Below are positions 52,842 to 62,466 of a stretch of DNA of 64,000 nt, in pieces. Source of the DNA: an uncultured Saprospiraceae bacterium (GTDB lineage Bacteria; Bacteroidota; Bacteroidia; Chitinophagales; Saprospiraceae). The stretch's first letter is position 1. Each line of letters starts with the position of its first letter. The stretch spans positions 1 to 64,000 of the forward strand of contig CALGLU010000105.1 of the NCBI GenBank assembly GCA_937959275.1, read 5' to 3'. A program made the position numbers and the translations under genes. The notes beneath the pieces are model-generated. The model was not told where the DNA came from. It saw only the letters and a program-made list of their open reading frames with translations, and searched no databases.

Positions 52842-55800
52842 CTATTCGACTATAAATTTTCGACTGATTACCGATTCTTCCGATTGCCATACAAGGACAT
52901 ATAATCCGCTCTCCAATGAACTAATATCAACTTGAGTTCTTGCTATATGTTGTTGTGGTTGTTTGACTTGCTGGCCAACGATTGTATAAATACTAATGGT
53001 GCCATCTTCTAAGGGGATGCCTTGTATTGTGATCATATCAACGGCTGGATTTGGTGTTATGCTCAGCTCGTAACTTTCTACAGCCATATCCAAACGCAAT
53101 TCACCTTTTGGATCCGTTAGACCAGCACATAATGTTTCGTCTGGAATGATTGTATAGACCATCTCATATCGATCAGGAATGCAACTCACCTCTGGGTTTG
53201 AAGGAATGGTTTCGACCTCAATTGTATAGGACATTTGACCTTCTGGATTTAGCTCTAGAATACCTTCTTCTGGATCAAATCTTAATACACCAATTTCAGG
53301 TGATACAGTCACAGATCCTACTAAACTACAAGGGCAGGGCAGGCCTTCACCTGACTGCGGCGGAGGTGGACAGCCTGGATCGATGTTTGAGTCATTGCCA
53401 AACAAGCCTACCTTTGGTACGTTAACTGTTACAGAAGTACCTGGACAAACTCGGATTTCTTGATTGAATGTACTTCCGTCTATTCCGTCAACCAGATCAG
53501 GACATATCCATCTATCAGTAGGTGTACGTAAATCATATGCTTCTAAGCAGGAATAGTTTTCTGTATTGTTACAAAAGATACTTCCATCTTCAAAGTATAG
53601 TATTGCCCCGTCATCATTTTCTACGAACAGGTAAGAGAAAGCACCTGTGTTATTAAATACTTGGATTGTATGAGTGCCACAATTTTGTTGATCAATAATC
53701 TCATTCAGCCATGAAAATTCATCAAATGGATTATAGGAAGAACTGCTAGTTCCAATCCCTAAATCACTACAGTCCAAACTTAAATACGGGATCTCTAATC
53801 CAAATGTGGAGAGGCAACTAATTGCTCCGCCATCTGCGCAATAAAACTCACCATCTGTATCAATGAGAGTCCCAAATCCATTCGATTTGATGTACACTAG
53901 ATCTACACGTTCGCCTTCAAAGACTTCAACGGTTGTTGTTTCACAATTGTCTGGGTCAATATAGGATTTGACTAGTTCTCCTAATCCTAACAAGGAGTCA
54001 TCAGGTATATCTTCTTCAATGCAAGTCACCGTAATTGCACCATCAGCAAAGCTACATGGAGACTCAAAATCGGCACCTTCAAAATCAAATCGAACCGGCT
54101 GGCCATCCTGCTCATCAAAGCTAATGCCGTCTGCATAATATACATCATACAGCTTGCTATCTGATTCGATAAAGAAAAAAGGAGTCCCATCATCACAATC
54201 CCTAAAAACAATCGTACCAAAGTGATTATAACAATCCGCTGGAGGCGCATCCTCTATAAGAGTAATGCAGTCAATCGTAACTGCTCTGATCGCAATACTA
54301 CATGGAGATTCAAAGTCAGCAAGGGTGAAACTATATTCTACATATTGCCCTTCTTCAGGCGTAAAGTCTACACCTTCACTAAAATACGGGTCAATAACTT
54401 CATCATTATCTGTCCTGATAAAATAGAATAATGTACCATCATCACATCGTTCAAAAAACACTGTCCCGGATTCTTCATTACACGTATTATCATCCGAACA
54501 TTCACCGTCTCCGATAACATCAACACCTGCACAAGCTGCTGTACAAGCATTACCATAAGTGACACCATCTGAACCACACACAGGGTCGTATTCCTGAGTG
54601 CAATTACAGTCAATTTTACATTCACCTTGATCGATAATATCTACACCTGCGCATCTTGCAAAACAGTCATTGGCATAAGTATTACCATCCGCGCCGCATA
54701 CTGGTTCGTATTGCTCTGTACATAAACAGTCTTCTTCGCACGCACCCTCTTTGAGGATTTGAACACCAGCACATTCTGCTTGACATCGATTTGTGTAGGT
54801 ATTCCCATCAGCGCCACAGACAGGGTCTACATTTCGAGGGCAGCCACAAGCGGCGGTATCTCCACAGCTCCATTCATGTGTAGGTGCAGATAGCCGATAG
54901 GCAGCTATGCAGCTATAGGATTCTGTATCGCGACAATAGAATTGTTCATCCAGATATAACTCTCCAATGCCATCTCTGAATATGTAGATATAAGCAAAGG
55001 CACCATTGTCAAATATCTGTAGACTTGTTCCAGTGCAGTCATTTGGGTCAATTGATTTATTTAAAATAGGGTAATTTTCAAAGTAGGCAGGTAATGTATT
55101 GTTAGACATACACTCTCCCTGTCCAAGAATGTCAACTCCAGCACATCCAGCTTGACAGCTATTTGAATATGTTAGTCCATCACTCCCACAGACCGGATCA
55201 TAAACATCATCGCATGCGCATCCAGGATTAGAGTTACACTCACTTGTTGGGTTGACGATGATTGTAAATGTTGAAGTGAAACTTTGTGATCGACATGGAG
55301 CATCGGGTGCTGAGACTCCTGATGTTGATGTGATCGTGTATGTTGTCGTGCGTTCAGGGTTGACCGAAAAAAACTGATCATCAATCAGGTCTGAGGTGAC
55401 GCCTTCCTTTGGTTCTATGTTTACAGCAGCGATATAAGTACAATCGCAAACAGGGGGTGGTGAACCAACAGGACCTGCTGGACCGCAAGGGCTTGCTGCG
55501 AATGGGCCTTTGGGATAAGGCGCTTGCAAGTTGGGCAATGGGTCGCCTGCACATATTTCTGCAAACACATTCGACTCTTCGTTTATACAAAACCAACTAT
55601 CTGTAACATTAGTTAAGCCATAATTTCGCAAGCAAGAAAAGGAAGGCGAATCTTTGCAGTACAAAAGTCCTTCAGCATCATATAAAGTATAGTCTTGACC
55701 TATTCTGACAAAAATGAATGTGTTGCCATTTAAATCATATTCGTCCACACTAGAGTCGTCACAATCTGCATAATTAACAAGGTTAGATAACCACTCATAT

Positions 55801-56522
55801 TTAGAAAATAAAGCTGGTTGATCTGCTGAGTTTTCGCCACACCCTGCATTAACTTCAACTGTATAAATGAACTCTACAGGTCCACATGATGGATCTGCTG
55901 ACTCATATCTATAAGCGTATATAGATGCTTCTTTAGGAGTGGCGATAGTTCCTTGGAGTGATTCTGGATTGCCTTTTCTAATCGTTACTGTAGCCTCTGT
56001 AAAGCTGCACTCAGGATCCGTTGGTAAGCCTGTCAAAAAAGGATAGGAGGGCCTCGATTTATCTTCGTCTAATGCGACACTTTCACCTTCGCAAATTGAG
56101 ATGATCGATCCTTCATAGCTGCAAGCAGAGCTAAAGACAAAGCTTCTCTGTGTCGACTTAGATATGTCAATATTGACACCACTGGAAGAGGGGATACATG
56201 ATACGGGACGATCTACACCATAGTTACAAATGAAAGTGCCGTCACAGGTGTAAAATGAACCAGCAAAAGCATCAAAGCCGGGAGGTAATGGGCGGTCATC
56301 AATGGGTAGTCTTGGGCACATATTCCTTGCTTCGTAAAAATATCCGATGTCTTGACCGAAATGCTCATAGATTACAATCCCATACATATCACTCAATTGA
56401 CTGGCAATGTTTTTAGCGATCTCATCAGGTCCAAGTGATTCTGAGCAGTTTATCCTGTTTTGACAGATGGAGGATTGGATCAAAAAGATACAACAGCAGA
56501 GAAAAGTGAATAATTTTTTCAT
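52842..56522 (-). CDS. secreted Kazal-domain protein with T9SS sorting signal
   Basis: 1226 residues. Signal peptide at 1-20. Four Kazal-type protease-inhibitor domains (CACDDVYDPVCGSDGLTYSNSC, about 436-475; others about 559-600, 599-640, 639-680), each with the C-x-PVCG-DG-TY-N-C pattern. Four copies of an unnamed repeat of about 70 residues occur (about 240, 477, 845, 930: D..NC, LY...YC, SC, Y.L, W.C). Two copies of another unnamed repeat occur at about 680 and 763 (FFERCDDGT, ADFESPCS). Ig-like stretches also occur. The end (ELSITPNPAVDMITIQGI, GLYVLVWQSEESVISRKF) is a T9SS type A sorting domain. Kazal domains inhibit serine proteases; target unknown. Confidence 0.88.
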   Translation of the reverse strand: MKKLFTFLCCCIFLIQSSICQNRINCSESLGPDEIAKNIASQLSDMYGIVIYEHFGQDIGYFYEARNMCPRLPIDDRPLPPGFDAFAGSFYTCDGTFICNYGVDRPVSCIPSSSGVNIDISKSTQRSFVFSSACSYEGSIISICEGESVALDEDKSRPSYPFLTGLPTDPECSFTEATVTIRKGNPESLQGTIATPKEASIYAYRYESADPSCGPVEFIYTVEVNAGCGENSADQPALFSKYEWLSNLVNYADCDDSSVDEYDLNGNTFIFVRIGQDYTLYDAEGLLYCKDSPSFSCLRNYGLTNVTDSWFCINEESNVFAEICAGDPLPNLQAPYPKGPFAASPCGPAGPVGSPPPVCDCTYIAAVNIEPKEGVTSDLIDDQFFSVNPERTTTYTITSTSGVSAPDAPCRSQSFTSTFTIIVNPTSECNSNPGCACDDVYDPVCGSDGLTYSNSCQAGCAGVDILGQGECMSNNTLPAYFENYPILNKSIDPNDCTGTSLQIFDNGAFAYIYIFRDGIGELYLDEQFYCRDTESYSCIAAYRLSAPTHEWSCGDTAACGCPRNVDPVCGADGNTYTNRCQAECAGVQILKEGACEEDCLCTEQYEPVCGADGNTYANDCFARCAGVDIIDQGECKIDCNCTQEYDPVCGSDGVTYGNACTAACAGVDVIGDGECSDDNTCNEESGTVFFERCDDGTLFYFIRTDNDEVIDPYFSEGVDFTPEEGQYVEYSFTLADFESPCSIAIRAVTIDCITLIEDAPPADCYNHFGTIVFRDCDDGTPFFFIESDSKLYDVYYADGISFDEQDGQPVRFDFEGADFESPCSFADGAITVTCIEEDIPDDSLLGLGELVKSYIDPDNCETTTVEVFEGERVDLVYIKSNGFGTLIDTDGEFYCADGGAISCLSTFGLEIPYLSLDCSDLGIGTSSSSYNPFDEFSWLNEIIDQQNCGTHTIQVFNNTGAFSYLFVENDDGAILYFEDGSIFCNNTENYSCLEAYDLRTPTDRWICPDLVDGIDGSTFNQEIRVCPGTSVTVNVPKVGLFGNDSNIDPGCPPPPQSGEGLPCPCSLVGSVTVSPEIGVLRFDPEEGILELNPEGQMSYTIEVETIPSNPEVSCIPDRYEMVYTIIPDETLCAGLTDPKGELRLDMAVESYELSITPNPAVDMITIQGIPLEDGTISIYTIVGQQVKQPQQHIARTQVDISSLESGLYVLVWQSEESVISRKFIVE

Positions 56523-56732
56523 AGTATAACATTGACGATTAAAAAGTGGTGATTCCCTATTATGATAGACTGTTATTAGGTTTAATAAGGTTGGTTATGA
56601 ACAGGGGTAATTATAGTTTGATCAAGACGATACCAAAAACTGTCAGTCTTTAATCTTATGTAAAATATAAAAGCGCAATTAAAAACTAATAGTTAATTGC
56701 CAATCTTTTTATAATTCGTCTTATAGGAGTTA

Positions 56733-57371
56733 TCACGTAAAGTCCGGTGGTTGTAAATCTTTAAAATGTCCATTCATTTCAACTTTTTTACGCAAATCTT
56801 CCATTTCCATCACGATTGGCATCAGATTTTCTAAGTGTGTGATTAAAAATTCTTGTCGTTCTTTTTCGGATCGAAGTCTCAATAATTCTAACTCTTGATT
56901 TTGAGAAAGCCCGACATGGTGCCCGACTTTATACGAAAAGAATTGATGATCAAAGCCTGGTAAGGGTTTATCGATTTTCATTAAGTCATATAGATTCCTT
57001 ACGGATGCACTCAGTAATTCGGTTTGAGCCGCATTACTATCATGTTCGTTTTTAAGGATTTCTACAGTGGCTCCACTATATAATTTGTTTTGATAAGATT
57101 GATGGATATTTAGAATCCTAAATACACTGGAACCTACTGTTTTAATGTCCATTTCTCCATCTGGGTATGTTTTTGATATTTGTGCCAGACTAGCCATTGT
57201 TCCATAACTCATTTCTGAACCTGATTGAAAAAATGGAATTCCGAATTCTATGTCTTGAATGTCTATATCATTGACTAGTTGCCGATACCTAGATTCAAAA
57301 ATGTGTAGATTGAGTTTTTCTGTTGGGAATAACACTAATTCTAATGGAAAAATAGGGATAAGTTCTGCCAT
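56733..57371 (-). CDS. LON N-terminal (substrate-binding) domain protein
   Basis: A 212-residue protein with the family pattern LIPIFPLELVLFPTEKLNLHIFESRYRQLVNDI at the start, as in the N-terminal domain of Lon proteases, but no ATPase or protease part. Such stand-alone proteins are widespread and their role is uncertain. The second ATG (57371) is chosen over the one two codons upstream. It is divergent from the NADH dehydrogenase gene, 62 bases apart. Confidence 0.85.
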   Translation of the reverse strand: MAELIPIFPLELVLFPTEKLNLHIFESRYRQLVNDIDIQDIEFGIPFFQSGSEMSYGTMASLAQISKTYPDGEMDIKTVGSSVFRILNIHQSYQNKLYSGATVEILKNEHDSNAAQTELLSASVRNLYDLMKIDKPLPGFDHQFFSYKVGHHVGLSQNQELELLRLRSEKERQEFLITHLENLMPIVMEMEDLRKKVEMNGHFKDLQPPDFT

Positions 57372-57402
57372 GGTCAATAATAGAACTTCTAAGTTAAAAT
57401 TC

Positions 57403-57410
57403 TAATTTTG
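57403..57410 (+). promoter_or_regulatory. ndh -7 element TAATTTTG
   Basis: Fits TAnnTTTG, 24 bases before the ndh ATG. No upstream TTG at the usual distance. Confidence 0.45.
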
Positions 57411-57433
57411 ATAAATAAAACAAATAAGCATAT

Positions 57434-58708
57434 ATGCCAATTAATATTCCTGAAACAGAAAAAGAGAGAATTGTGATTATTGGGGCTGGATTTGGCGGAT
57501 TTATGCTAGCACGTAAATTAAAGAAGTCCCAATATCAGGTCGTCCTCATTGACAGAAATAATTTTCATCAGTTTCAGCCTTTACTGTATCAAGTGGCGAT
57601 GGCAGGCTTAGAGCCGTCTTCGATTGCATTCCCATTGCGCAAAGCATTTCAGAGCGAGAAGAATATGCATATTCGAGTAGCAGAGCTTGAGCGTGTCGAT
57701 CCTGAACAAAAGTGTGTGTATACTGATTTAGGACTGGTCAATTATGATCACTTAGTGATTGCTACTGGAGCTGTCACTAATTTTTTTGGAAATAGCGAGA
57801 TCGCAGAGAATGCATTCTCCTTAAAGTCAATTGGCGAATCGCTGCATTTGAGAAATCATATTTTTGAAGATTTGGAGAGGGCACTCGTCACAAGAGAATA
57901 TGAAGATCGGCAGGGCTATATTGATGTTGTGATTGTTGGCGGTGGACCGACAGGTGTGGAGCTGGCAGGTGCATTGGCTGAGATGAAGAAATATATTTTA
58001 CCCAAAGATTATCCAGAACTGAACCAAGAAGAAGTTGATATATTTCTGCTGCAGGGTGGCAAGCGGTTACTACCAGGCATGTCAGAGAAAGCTGGTGAGA
58101 AAGCCTTGAAGTTTTTGACAGAGCTAGGTGTTGAAGTGCAGTTGGGTACGCGAGTCACTGGTTTTGACGGTAAATTTGTGCACACAAAAGACGGTCAAAA
58201 AATAAGATGTAAAAAGGTGGTGTGGGCAGCTGGAGTCACCTGTGATGCGATACCGGGCATTAAGGCAGATTGCGTGACTAAGAATAATCGATTTTGTGTT
58301 GATGGGCAACTCAAGGTAAAGTCATTGCAAGATGTGTATGCGATTGGTGACGCTGCCTCTCTGACAAGTGAGGCGTATCCATATGGCCATCCACAAGTTG
58401 CACAGACGGCGATTCAGCAAGCCAAGCATTTAGCAAGGCAGTTTAAGACAGGCAAGACAATTGACTTCAAGTATAAGGACTTGGGGTCTATGGCTACGAT
58501 TGGTCGGAATAAGGCAGTAGCCGATATTGGGAAGCGTAATATGGCAGGATTTCTTGCGTGGGGCATGTGGTTGTTTGTACATCTATTTGCCATTGTTGGG
58601 GTCAAGAATAGGGTCTTTGTGTTTTTGAATTGGATATGGAATTATTTTACTTATGATCAGTCATTACGTTTAATTATTAAGCCAATTAATAAAAAGAAGG
58701 AGTTATGA
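57434..58708 (+). CDS. ndh: type II NADH dehydrogenase
   Basis: A monotopic membrane flavoprotein that transfers electrons from NADH to quinone without pumping protons. Length is 424 residues. FAD-binding motif IVIIGAGFGGFMLARKL near residue 13, NADH-binding motif VVIVGGGPTGVELAGALAEM near 167, and DVYAIGDAASL near 295. A hydrophobic C-terminal stretch (LAWGMWLFVHLFAIVGVKNRVFVFLNWIWNYF) anchors it to the membrane. Its TGA overlaps the ATG of the following hydrolase gene. Confidence 0.95.
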   Translation: MPINIPETEKERIVIIGAGFGGFMLARKLKKSQYQVVLIDRNNFHQFQPLLYQVAMAGLEPSSIAFPLRKAFQSEKNMHIRVAELERVDPEQKCVYTDLGLVNYDHLVIATGAVTNFFGNSEIAENAFSLKSIGESLHLRNHIFEDLERALVTREYEDRQGYIDVVIVGGGPTGVELAGALAEMKKYILPKDYPELNQEEVDIFLLQGGKRLLPGMSEKAGEKALKFLTELGVEVQLGTRVTGFDGKFVHTKDGQKIRCKKVVWAAGVTCDAIPGIKADCVTKNNRFCVDGQLKVKSLQDVYAIGDAASLTSEAYPYGHPQVAQTAIQQAKHLARQFKTGKTIDFKYKDLGSMATIGRNKAVADIGKRNMAGFLAWGMWLFVHLFAIVGVKNRVFVFLNWIWNYFTYDQSLRLIIKPINKKKEL

Positions 58709-60054
58709 TTAGAGAGCTAATACTTCTTGTCATCTGCGTATTACTGATGGTGCCAATTGGCGCACAGGTGCTGGAGCGCAAAGGTTCATTAGGCGCAGTT
58801 ATTGAAGCTAACGCAGATTCAACAGCGGTATTGATTAAAAGAGTCTTGCCGGGTAGCACCGCGCAAAAGCTGGGATTGCAGGAAAATGATTGGGTCGTTA
58901 GTGCGGATGGTGTCAAGCTAAAGCTGCCGTCTGATCTTATCTCTGTGACAGAGCACTGGAGAGAAGGTGACACAATACAATTGGATTACCAACGACATGA
59001 TACATATTATGTAGCGAAGGAGGCCGTGGTTGCTAAGCCAAAAGAAACATCCGAATTTGGTGATGTCATTTATGGGCATGTTGATTTTAATGAGAATCAA
59101 TTGCGCAGTATTTTAATCAGACCACATGGGGTAGACCATCCACCGGTTTTATTTTATTTGCAAGGCTATGGCTGTGCGTCGCAGGACTATTATCATTCAC
59201 CGCATCCTGTTAAGGTCTTTGTGGAGGATATGGTGAGGCGGGGCGTTGCGGTGTATCGGATGGAGAAGCCGGGAGTTGGTGATTCGAGGGGTGACTTGCG
59301 TTGTGATGAGATTGGGTATCATCTAGAGGTTGATGCATTTGCTGCAGGCTTGCGGGCATTGAAGAGGGTAGACGGGATTGATTCGACAAGGGTCTTTTTA
59401 TTTGGGCATTCGCTGGGCGGGATTACTGCACCTCAATTAGCAGCGCAAATTTCTGTCAGAGGCATGGTGAATTATGGTAGTGTCTCGACGAGTTGGTATG
59501 AATATCTCATGAAGATGATGCGAGAGCAGTCGTTGTTTTTTGATATGGATTATCAGGCGATAGAGGAGCGAGTGAGAACTCGAGGGCCTATCGTATACGA
59601 CTATCTAGTGAAGCGACATTCTCTAGAGTCGCTCCAGTCGAATCCTGCATATGCTAGTCATCTATATGATGGATTGCCGCATATCAGTGAATCCGGGAAG
59701 GTCATGATGCGGCACTTTGATTTTATGCCTGAGATCAATAGTGTCGATATCACTGCAGCCCTTAAAAATGCGGCAACACACACGTTGGCATTGCAAGGCG
59801 AATTTGACATTGCCTCCATTGATGAAGAGTGGGCAAAGTATGAGGCTGATGTTGTGAATGCCTATCATCCAGGTAAAGGCGAGTGGCGGATTGTAGAAAA
59901 GGCTGAACATGGCTTGGCTATGATTGAATCGAGAGAACAACAAATGGCCTTGCGCGCGTCAGGTGAGTTTACATTGGACTATATGGCAAGCCATTATCAA
60001 ACGGCTATTGGAGAAATTGTATTTGATTGGATACAAAAAATCTTGGATAACTAG
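58705..60054 (+). CDS. PDZ and alpha/beta-hydrolase fusion protein
   Basis: 449 residues. A signal peptide (residues about 1-20, ending GAQ) is followed by a PDZ domain (about 25-95, LPGSTAQKLGLQENDWVVSADG) and an alpha/beta-hydrolase domain (about 125-445). Nucleophile Ser in LFGHSLGGITAP near residue 234, acid Asp in LALQGEFDIA, and His in VEKAEHGLAM. The export signal places it in the envelope. The substrate is unknown; an esterase or peptidase is possible. It overlaps ndh by four bases (ATGA), an odd pairing with a cytosolic-face enzyme. Confidence 0.85.
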   Translation: MIRELILLVICVLLMVPIGAQVLERKGSLGAVIEANADSTAVLIKRVLPGSTAQKLGLQENDWVVSADGVKLKLPSDLISVTEHWREGDTIQLDYQRHDTYYVAKEAVVAKPKETSEFGDVIYGHVDFNENQLRSILIRPHGVDHPPVLFYLQGYGCASQDYYHSPHPVKVFVEDMVRRGVAVYRMEKPGVGDSRGDLRCDEIGYHLEVDAFAAGLRALKRVDGIDSTRVFLFGHSLGGITAPQLAAQISVRGMVNYGSVSTSWYEYLMKMMREQSLFFDMDYQAIEERVRTRGPIVYDYLVKRHSLESLQSNPAYASHLYDGLPHISESGKVMMRHFDFMPEINSVDITAALKNAATHTLALQGEFDIASIDEEWAKYEADVVNAYHPGKGEWRIVEKAEHGLAMIESREQQMALRASGEFTLDYMASHYQTAIGEIVFDWIQKILDN

Positions 60055-60070
60055 AGATGATAAGTGTCGA

Positions 60071-60280
60071 TTACTGAGGCATACGAGGCAGGATCCCCAT
60101 TACAAAGATGAGGAAGAGTACCAATATGATGAGTGGCCACTTAAACAGATTCAAAAGCTCTTTGCCCATATTGTCTGTATCAGTCCATGGTCGACTGAGC
60201 ATTTTAAACAGGCCAATAAATAAGGTGGCTATAAAAGCAGAGCTGAGGACGAGGAAGATAAGAGCGATTATTGTTTGCAT
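60071..60280 (-). CDS. small two-TM membrane protein
   Basis: 69 residues with two clear hydrophobic helices (IIALIFLVLSSAFIATLFIGLF and WPLIILVLFLIFVMGILP), separated by a polar, charged loop. It converges with the hydrolase gene, 16 bases apart. The TM pattern supports a real gene. No family recognised. Confidence 0.65.
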   Translation of the reverse strand: MQTIIALIFLVLSSAFIATLFIGLFKMLSRPWTDTDNMGKELLNLFKWPLIILVLFLIFVMGILPRMPQ

Positions 60281-60416
60281 GTTAGATGTAAGTCTATAGA
60301 ACTCTCAATATCGGTATTTAATAAGGATACCGCAAATAGGTAGTAACTTGAGATTAAAATTCTAAAGAAGATTCACTATTTATACCGAAACTTTCAAATT
60401 GAAATGCGATCATGAT

Positions 60417-60836
60417 ATGTTTTTAGAAATACTGATTGGCATACTAGCTGCTGTTATAATTGTCTTCTTCTCATCAAGTTGGCACCCGAGAAAGCAGCTC
60501 AAACTATGGAGTAACAGTTTAATGATTGCAGCACTCATATACATAGGATTCGCTTGCTATCATCTAGCTTGGGATTCTCTCCCACAAGAAATATTAGGTG
60601 TCATTGGCTATGGAGCTTTAGCTGTTTTGGGCGATAAGTATAATCCAATATTTCTGATTTTGGGATGGTCGCTACATGTGCTTTGGGATATTATACTGCA
60701 CTCTCCGAGTTCAATTGCACCAGAATCATACCCAGGCTTATGTTTAGGTTTTGATTTAGCTGTCGCCTTATATTTGATCTATTGGGTCTTTAAAAATCAT
60801 GATGCCGATAAAACGCAAAGCGCTTTCAAATCTTAA
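60417..60836 (+). CDS. small four-TM membrane protein (DUF6010-like)
   Basis: 139 residues with four hydrophobic segments (FLEILIGILAAVIIVFFSS; MIAALIYIGFACYHLAW; IFLILGWSLHVLWDIILH; LCLGFDLAVALYLIYWVF). The conserved-looking GWSLHVLWDIILHSP resembles DUF6010 family members; function unknown. An upstream in-frame TTG (60399) is less likely than the ATG. It stands alone. Confidence 0.75.
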   Translation: MFLEILIGILAAVIIVFFSSSWHPRKQLKLWSNSLMIAALIYIGFACYHLAWDSLPQEILGVIGYGALAVLGDKYNPIFLILGWSLHVLWDIILHSPSSIAPESYPGLCLGFDLAVALYLIYWVFKNHDADKTQSAFKS

Positions 60837-61060
60837 CGCATTAGTATTGTTGTGCAAATAAAAACCGATTATGGTTTGCGGATAAGTGTTTAGATGGTTA
60901 GTTTCAATGGCATATGATTGAGTAGCTATCGAAATAATTCGAGATTGAAAACCTCGAAGAGTCGCTATTTAATAAGGAGAACACTAGGATGGATTGGTGA
61001 GGTTTTGAATTTTAAGTTTAATTTATTTTTTAGATTTGCTTACACCAAAAGATCAAAACA

Positions 61061-61319
61061 ATGTTTTACAAATACAATTTTAGAATTCTTTCACTATGTT
61101 TTTGTATCAATGCAATGACAAGGAGAGGATGTCATCACAAATCTAAATTCAGATGTAAGTTCAGCGAGTTTCATTGAGTCGTCTACACTGTTTAGTTGTA
61201 ATCTAAGTCCAATTTATAATGCTGTGGATTACATTGAAATGAAATCAGGATTTGAGGTTCCAAAAGACTATACATTCTGCGCTGAAATGATCGATGAGTG
61301 TATCTTGTATCAAGAATAG
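61061..61319 (+). pseudogene. frameshifted secreted 3-coathanger-like protein
   Basis: A signal-peptide-like start (MFYKYNFRILSLCFCINAM) opens at ATG 61061 and then reads on as basic, non-family sequence. In another frame, from about 61119 to the TAG at 61317, the protein NAVDYIEMKSGFEVPKDYTFCAEMIDEC appears. It matches the C-terminal domain of the M36 peptidase in this window (YIELLSGFEVELSSVFHAFIDGC). No start codon opens that frame. The shift falls within the purine run AAGGAGAGGA (61120-61129). This reads as a small exported gene broken by a single-base change, or a sequencing error. Confidence 0.55.
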
Positions 61320-61334
61320 CCTAAATTTTATAGA

Positions 61335-61988
61335 TTAAATCGACAAACTAATCCGATGCACTCCAGGCAAGTACTGCTTCTTCAGCAAGCTTTCTACTGT
61401 ATCGTAGTGGGTGTCGTTCTGAACAAAGTCAACTCGACTCACATCGACAATCAGTAGTGGAAAGGATAAAATATTTCTAAAGTACTCGAAATACGAATCC
61501 TGTATCGTTTGGAGATAGTCTGCTTGGATATATTGCTCATATCCACGCCCTCGCTTATCAATGTTATCCATTAATTCGGGGACACCTCTATGGAAATACA
61601 CCAATATATCGGGATTAGGAAAGGAGCTACTAAAGGCATTGAACATTTTGGCAAACATTCTGAATTCTTCTTCTGTCAGATTTTTTCGAGCAAATAATAG
61701 GGACTTGACAAACGCATAGTCAGCGACCGTAAAGGCAGAAAACAAATCCTGATTGATCAAGTTACGCTGAAGCTGCTTAATCCGTTCAGTCATGAAAAAA
61801 AGCTCAACGGCAAATGCGAACCGCTCTTGATTTTCATAAAAGTGAGGCAAGAAGGGATTGTCTTCAAATTGTTCTAAGATTAATCGGCAGCCGTACTTTG
61901 TTGCGATCTTTTCGCAGAACGACGTTTTGCCCGAAGCAATGTTGCCTTCTATAACAATGTAATTATATGGGAATGGGTTATTTTCCAA
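61335..61988 (-). CDS. deoxynucleoside kinase
   Basis: Phosphorylates deoxynucleosides for salvage. Length is 217 residues. P-loop YIVIEGNIASGKTSF near residues 10-24; ERIKQLQ; the substrate-site DR-like region VYFHRGVPELMDNIDKRGRGYEQ with LID residues; and a final hydrophobic strand FPLLIVDVSRVDF. It resembles the deoxyadenosine/deoxyguanosine kinases of Bacteroidota and Firmicutes. Its start overlaps the end of folK by 11 bases, an arrangement common in this phylum. Confidence 0.92.
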   Translation of the reverse strand: MENNPFPYNYIVIEGNIASGKTSFCEKIATKYGCRLILEQFEDNPFLPHFYENQERFAFAVELFFMTERIKQLQRNLINQDLFSAFTVADYAFVKSLLFARKNLTEEEFRMFAKMFNAFSSSFPNPDILVYFHRGVPELMDNIDKRGRGYEQYIQADYLQTIQDSYFEYFRNILSFPLLIVDVSRVDFVQNDTHYDTVESLLKKQYLPGVHRISLSI

Positions 61989-62463
61989 GGATTCTCACGG
62001 CCGATTGATCAAGGCTGGCAAGATATAATTCTTCGATGGTCTTTTTTAGGATTGGATGTAGAAACATATTATTAATTTCTTTCATGGGAGCTAGGACAAA
62101 ATTGCGATCCTGTAGGAGTGGGTGCGGTACTGTCAATTTGGGGCTATCAATAATAAAGTCCTCGTAGAATATAATATCAATATCGATGTTACGAGCGCCC
62201 CATTTTTGAACCCGCTTACGGCCCATACTAAATTCAATTTTTTCAATAGATGAGAGGATTGCATGCGGGTTGTGATAGCTTTCTATAAGAATGACCTTAT
62301 TGATAAATGAGTCTTGATTGACTTCGCCCCAAGGTTCAGTAACATAGACAGAAGATGATGCCACGATTGTACCGATAAATTGTTGGATGTACCGCTCTGC
62401 AGTTTCCAAGTACTCCTCTTTTGGCTCTTCGTTAGAACCTAATCCGAGATAGACTTTTGCCAC
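61978..62463 (-). CDS. folK: 6-hydroxymethyl-dihydropterin pyrophosphokinase
   Basis: Folate pathway enzyme that pyrophosphorylates 6-hydroxymethyl-7,8-dihydropterin. The 161-residue protein shows YLGLGSNEEPKEEYL at the start, SSVYVTEPWGEVNQDSFINKV, and the ATP/Mg motif RVQKWGARNIDIDIIFYED with TVPHPLLQDRNFVLAPM. Normal length. It overlaps the kinase gene downstream and begins three bases after the symporter gene's stop, so all three are one operon. Confidence 0.95.
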   Translation of the reverse strand: MAKVYLGLGSNEEPKEEYLETAERYIQQFIGTIVASSSVYVTEPWGEVNQDSFINKVILIESYHNPHAILSSIEKIEFSMGRKRVQKWGARNIDIDIIFYEDFIIDSPKLTVPHPLLQDRNFVLAPMKEINNMFLHPILKKTIEELYLASLDQSAVRILGK

Positions 62464-62466
62464 GGA

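Noticed and set aside
60918-61118. 66-residue plus-strand frame
   Set aside because: It has no recognised sequence. It overlaps the signal-peptide frame of the broken gene at 61061, which has better support.
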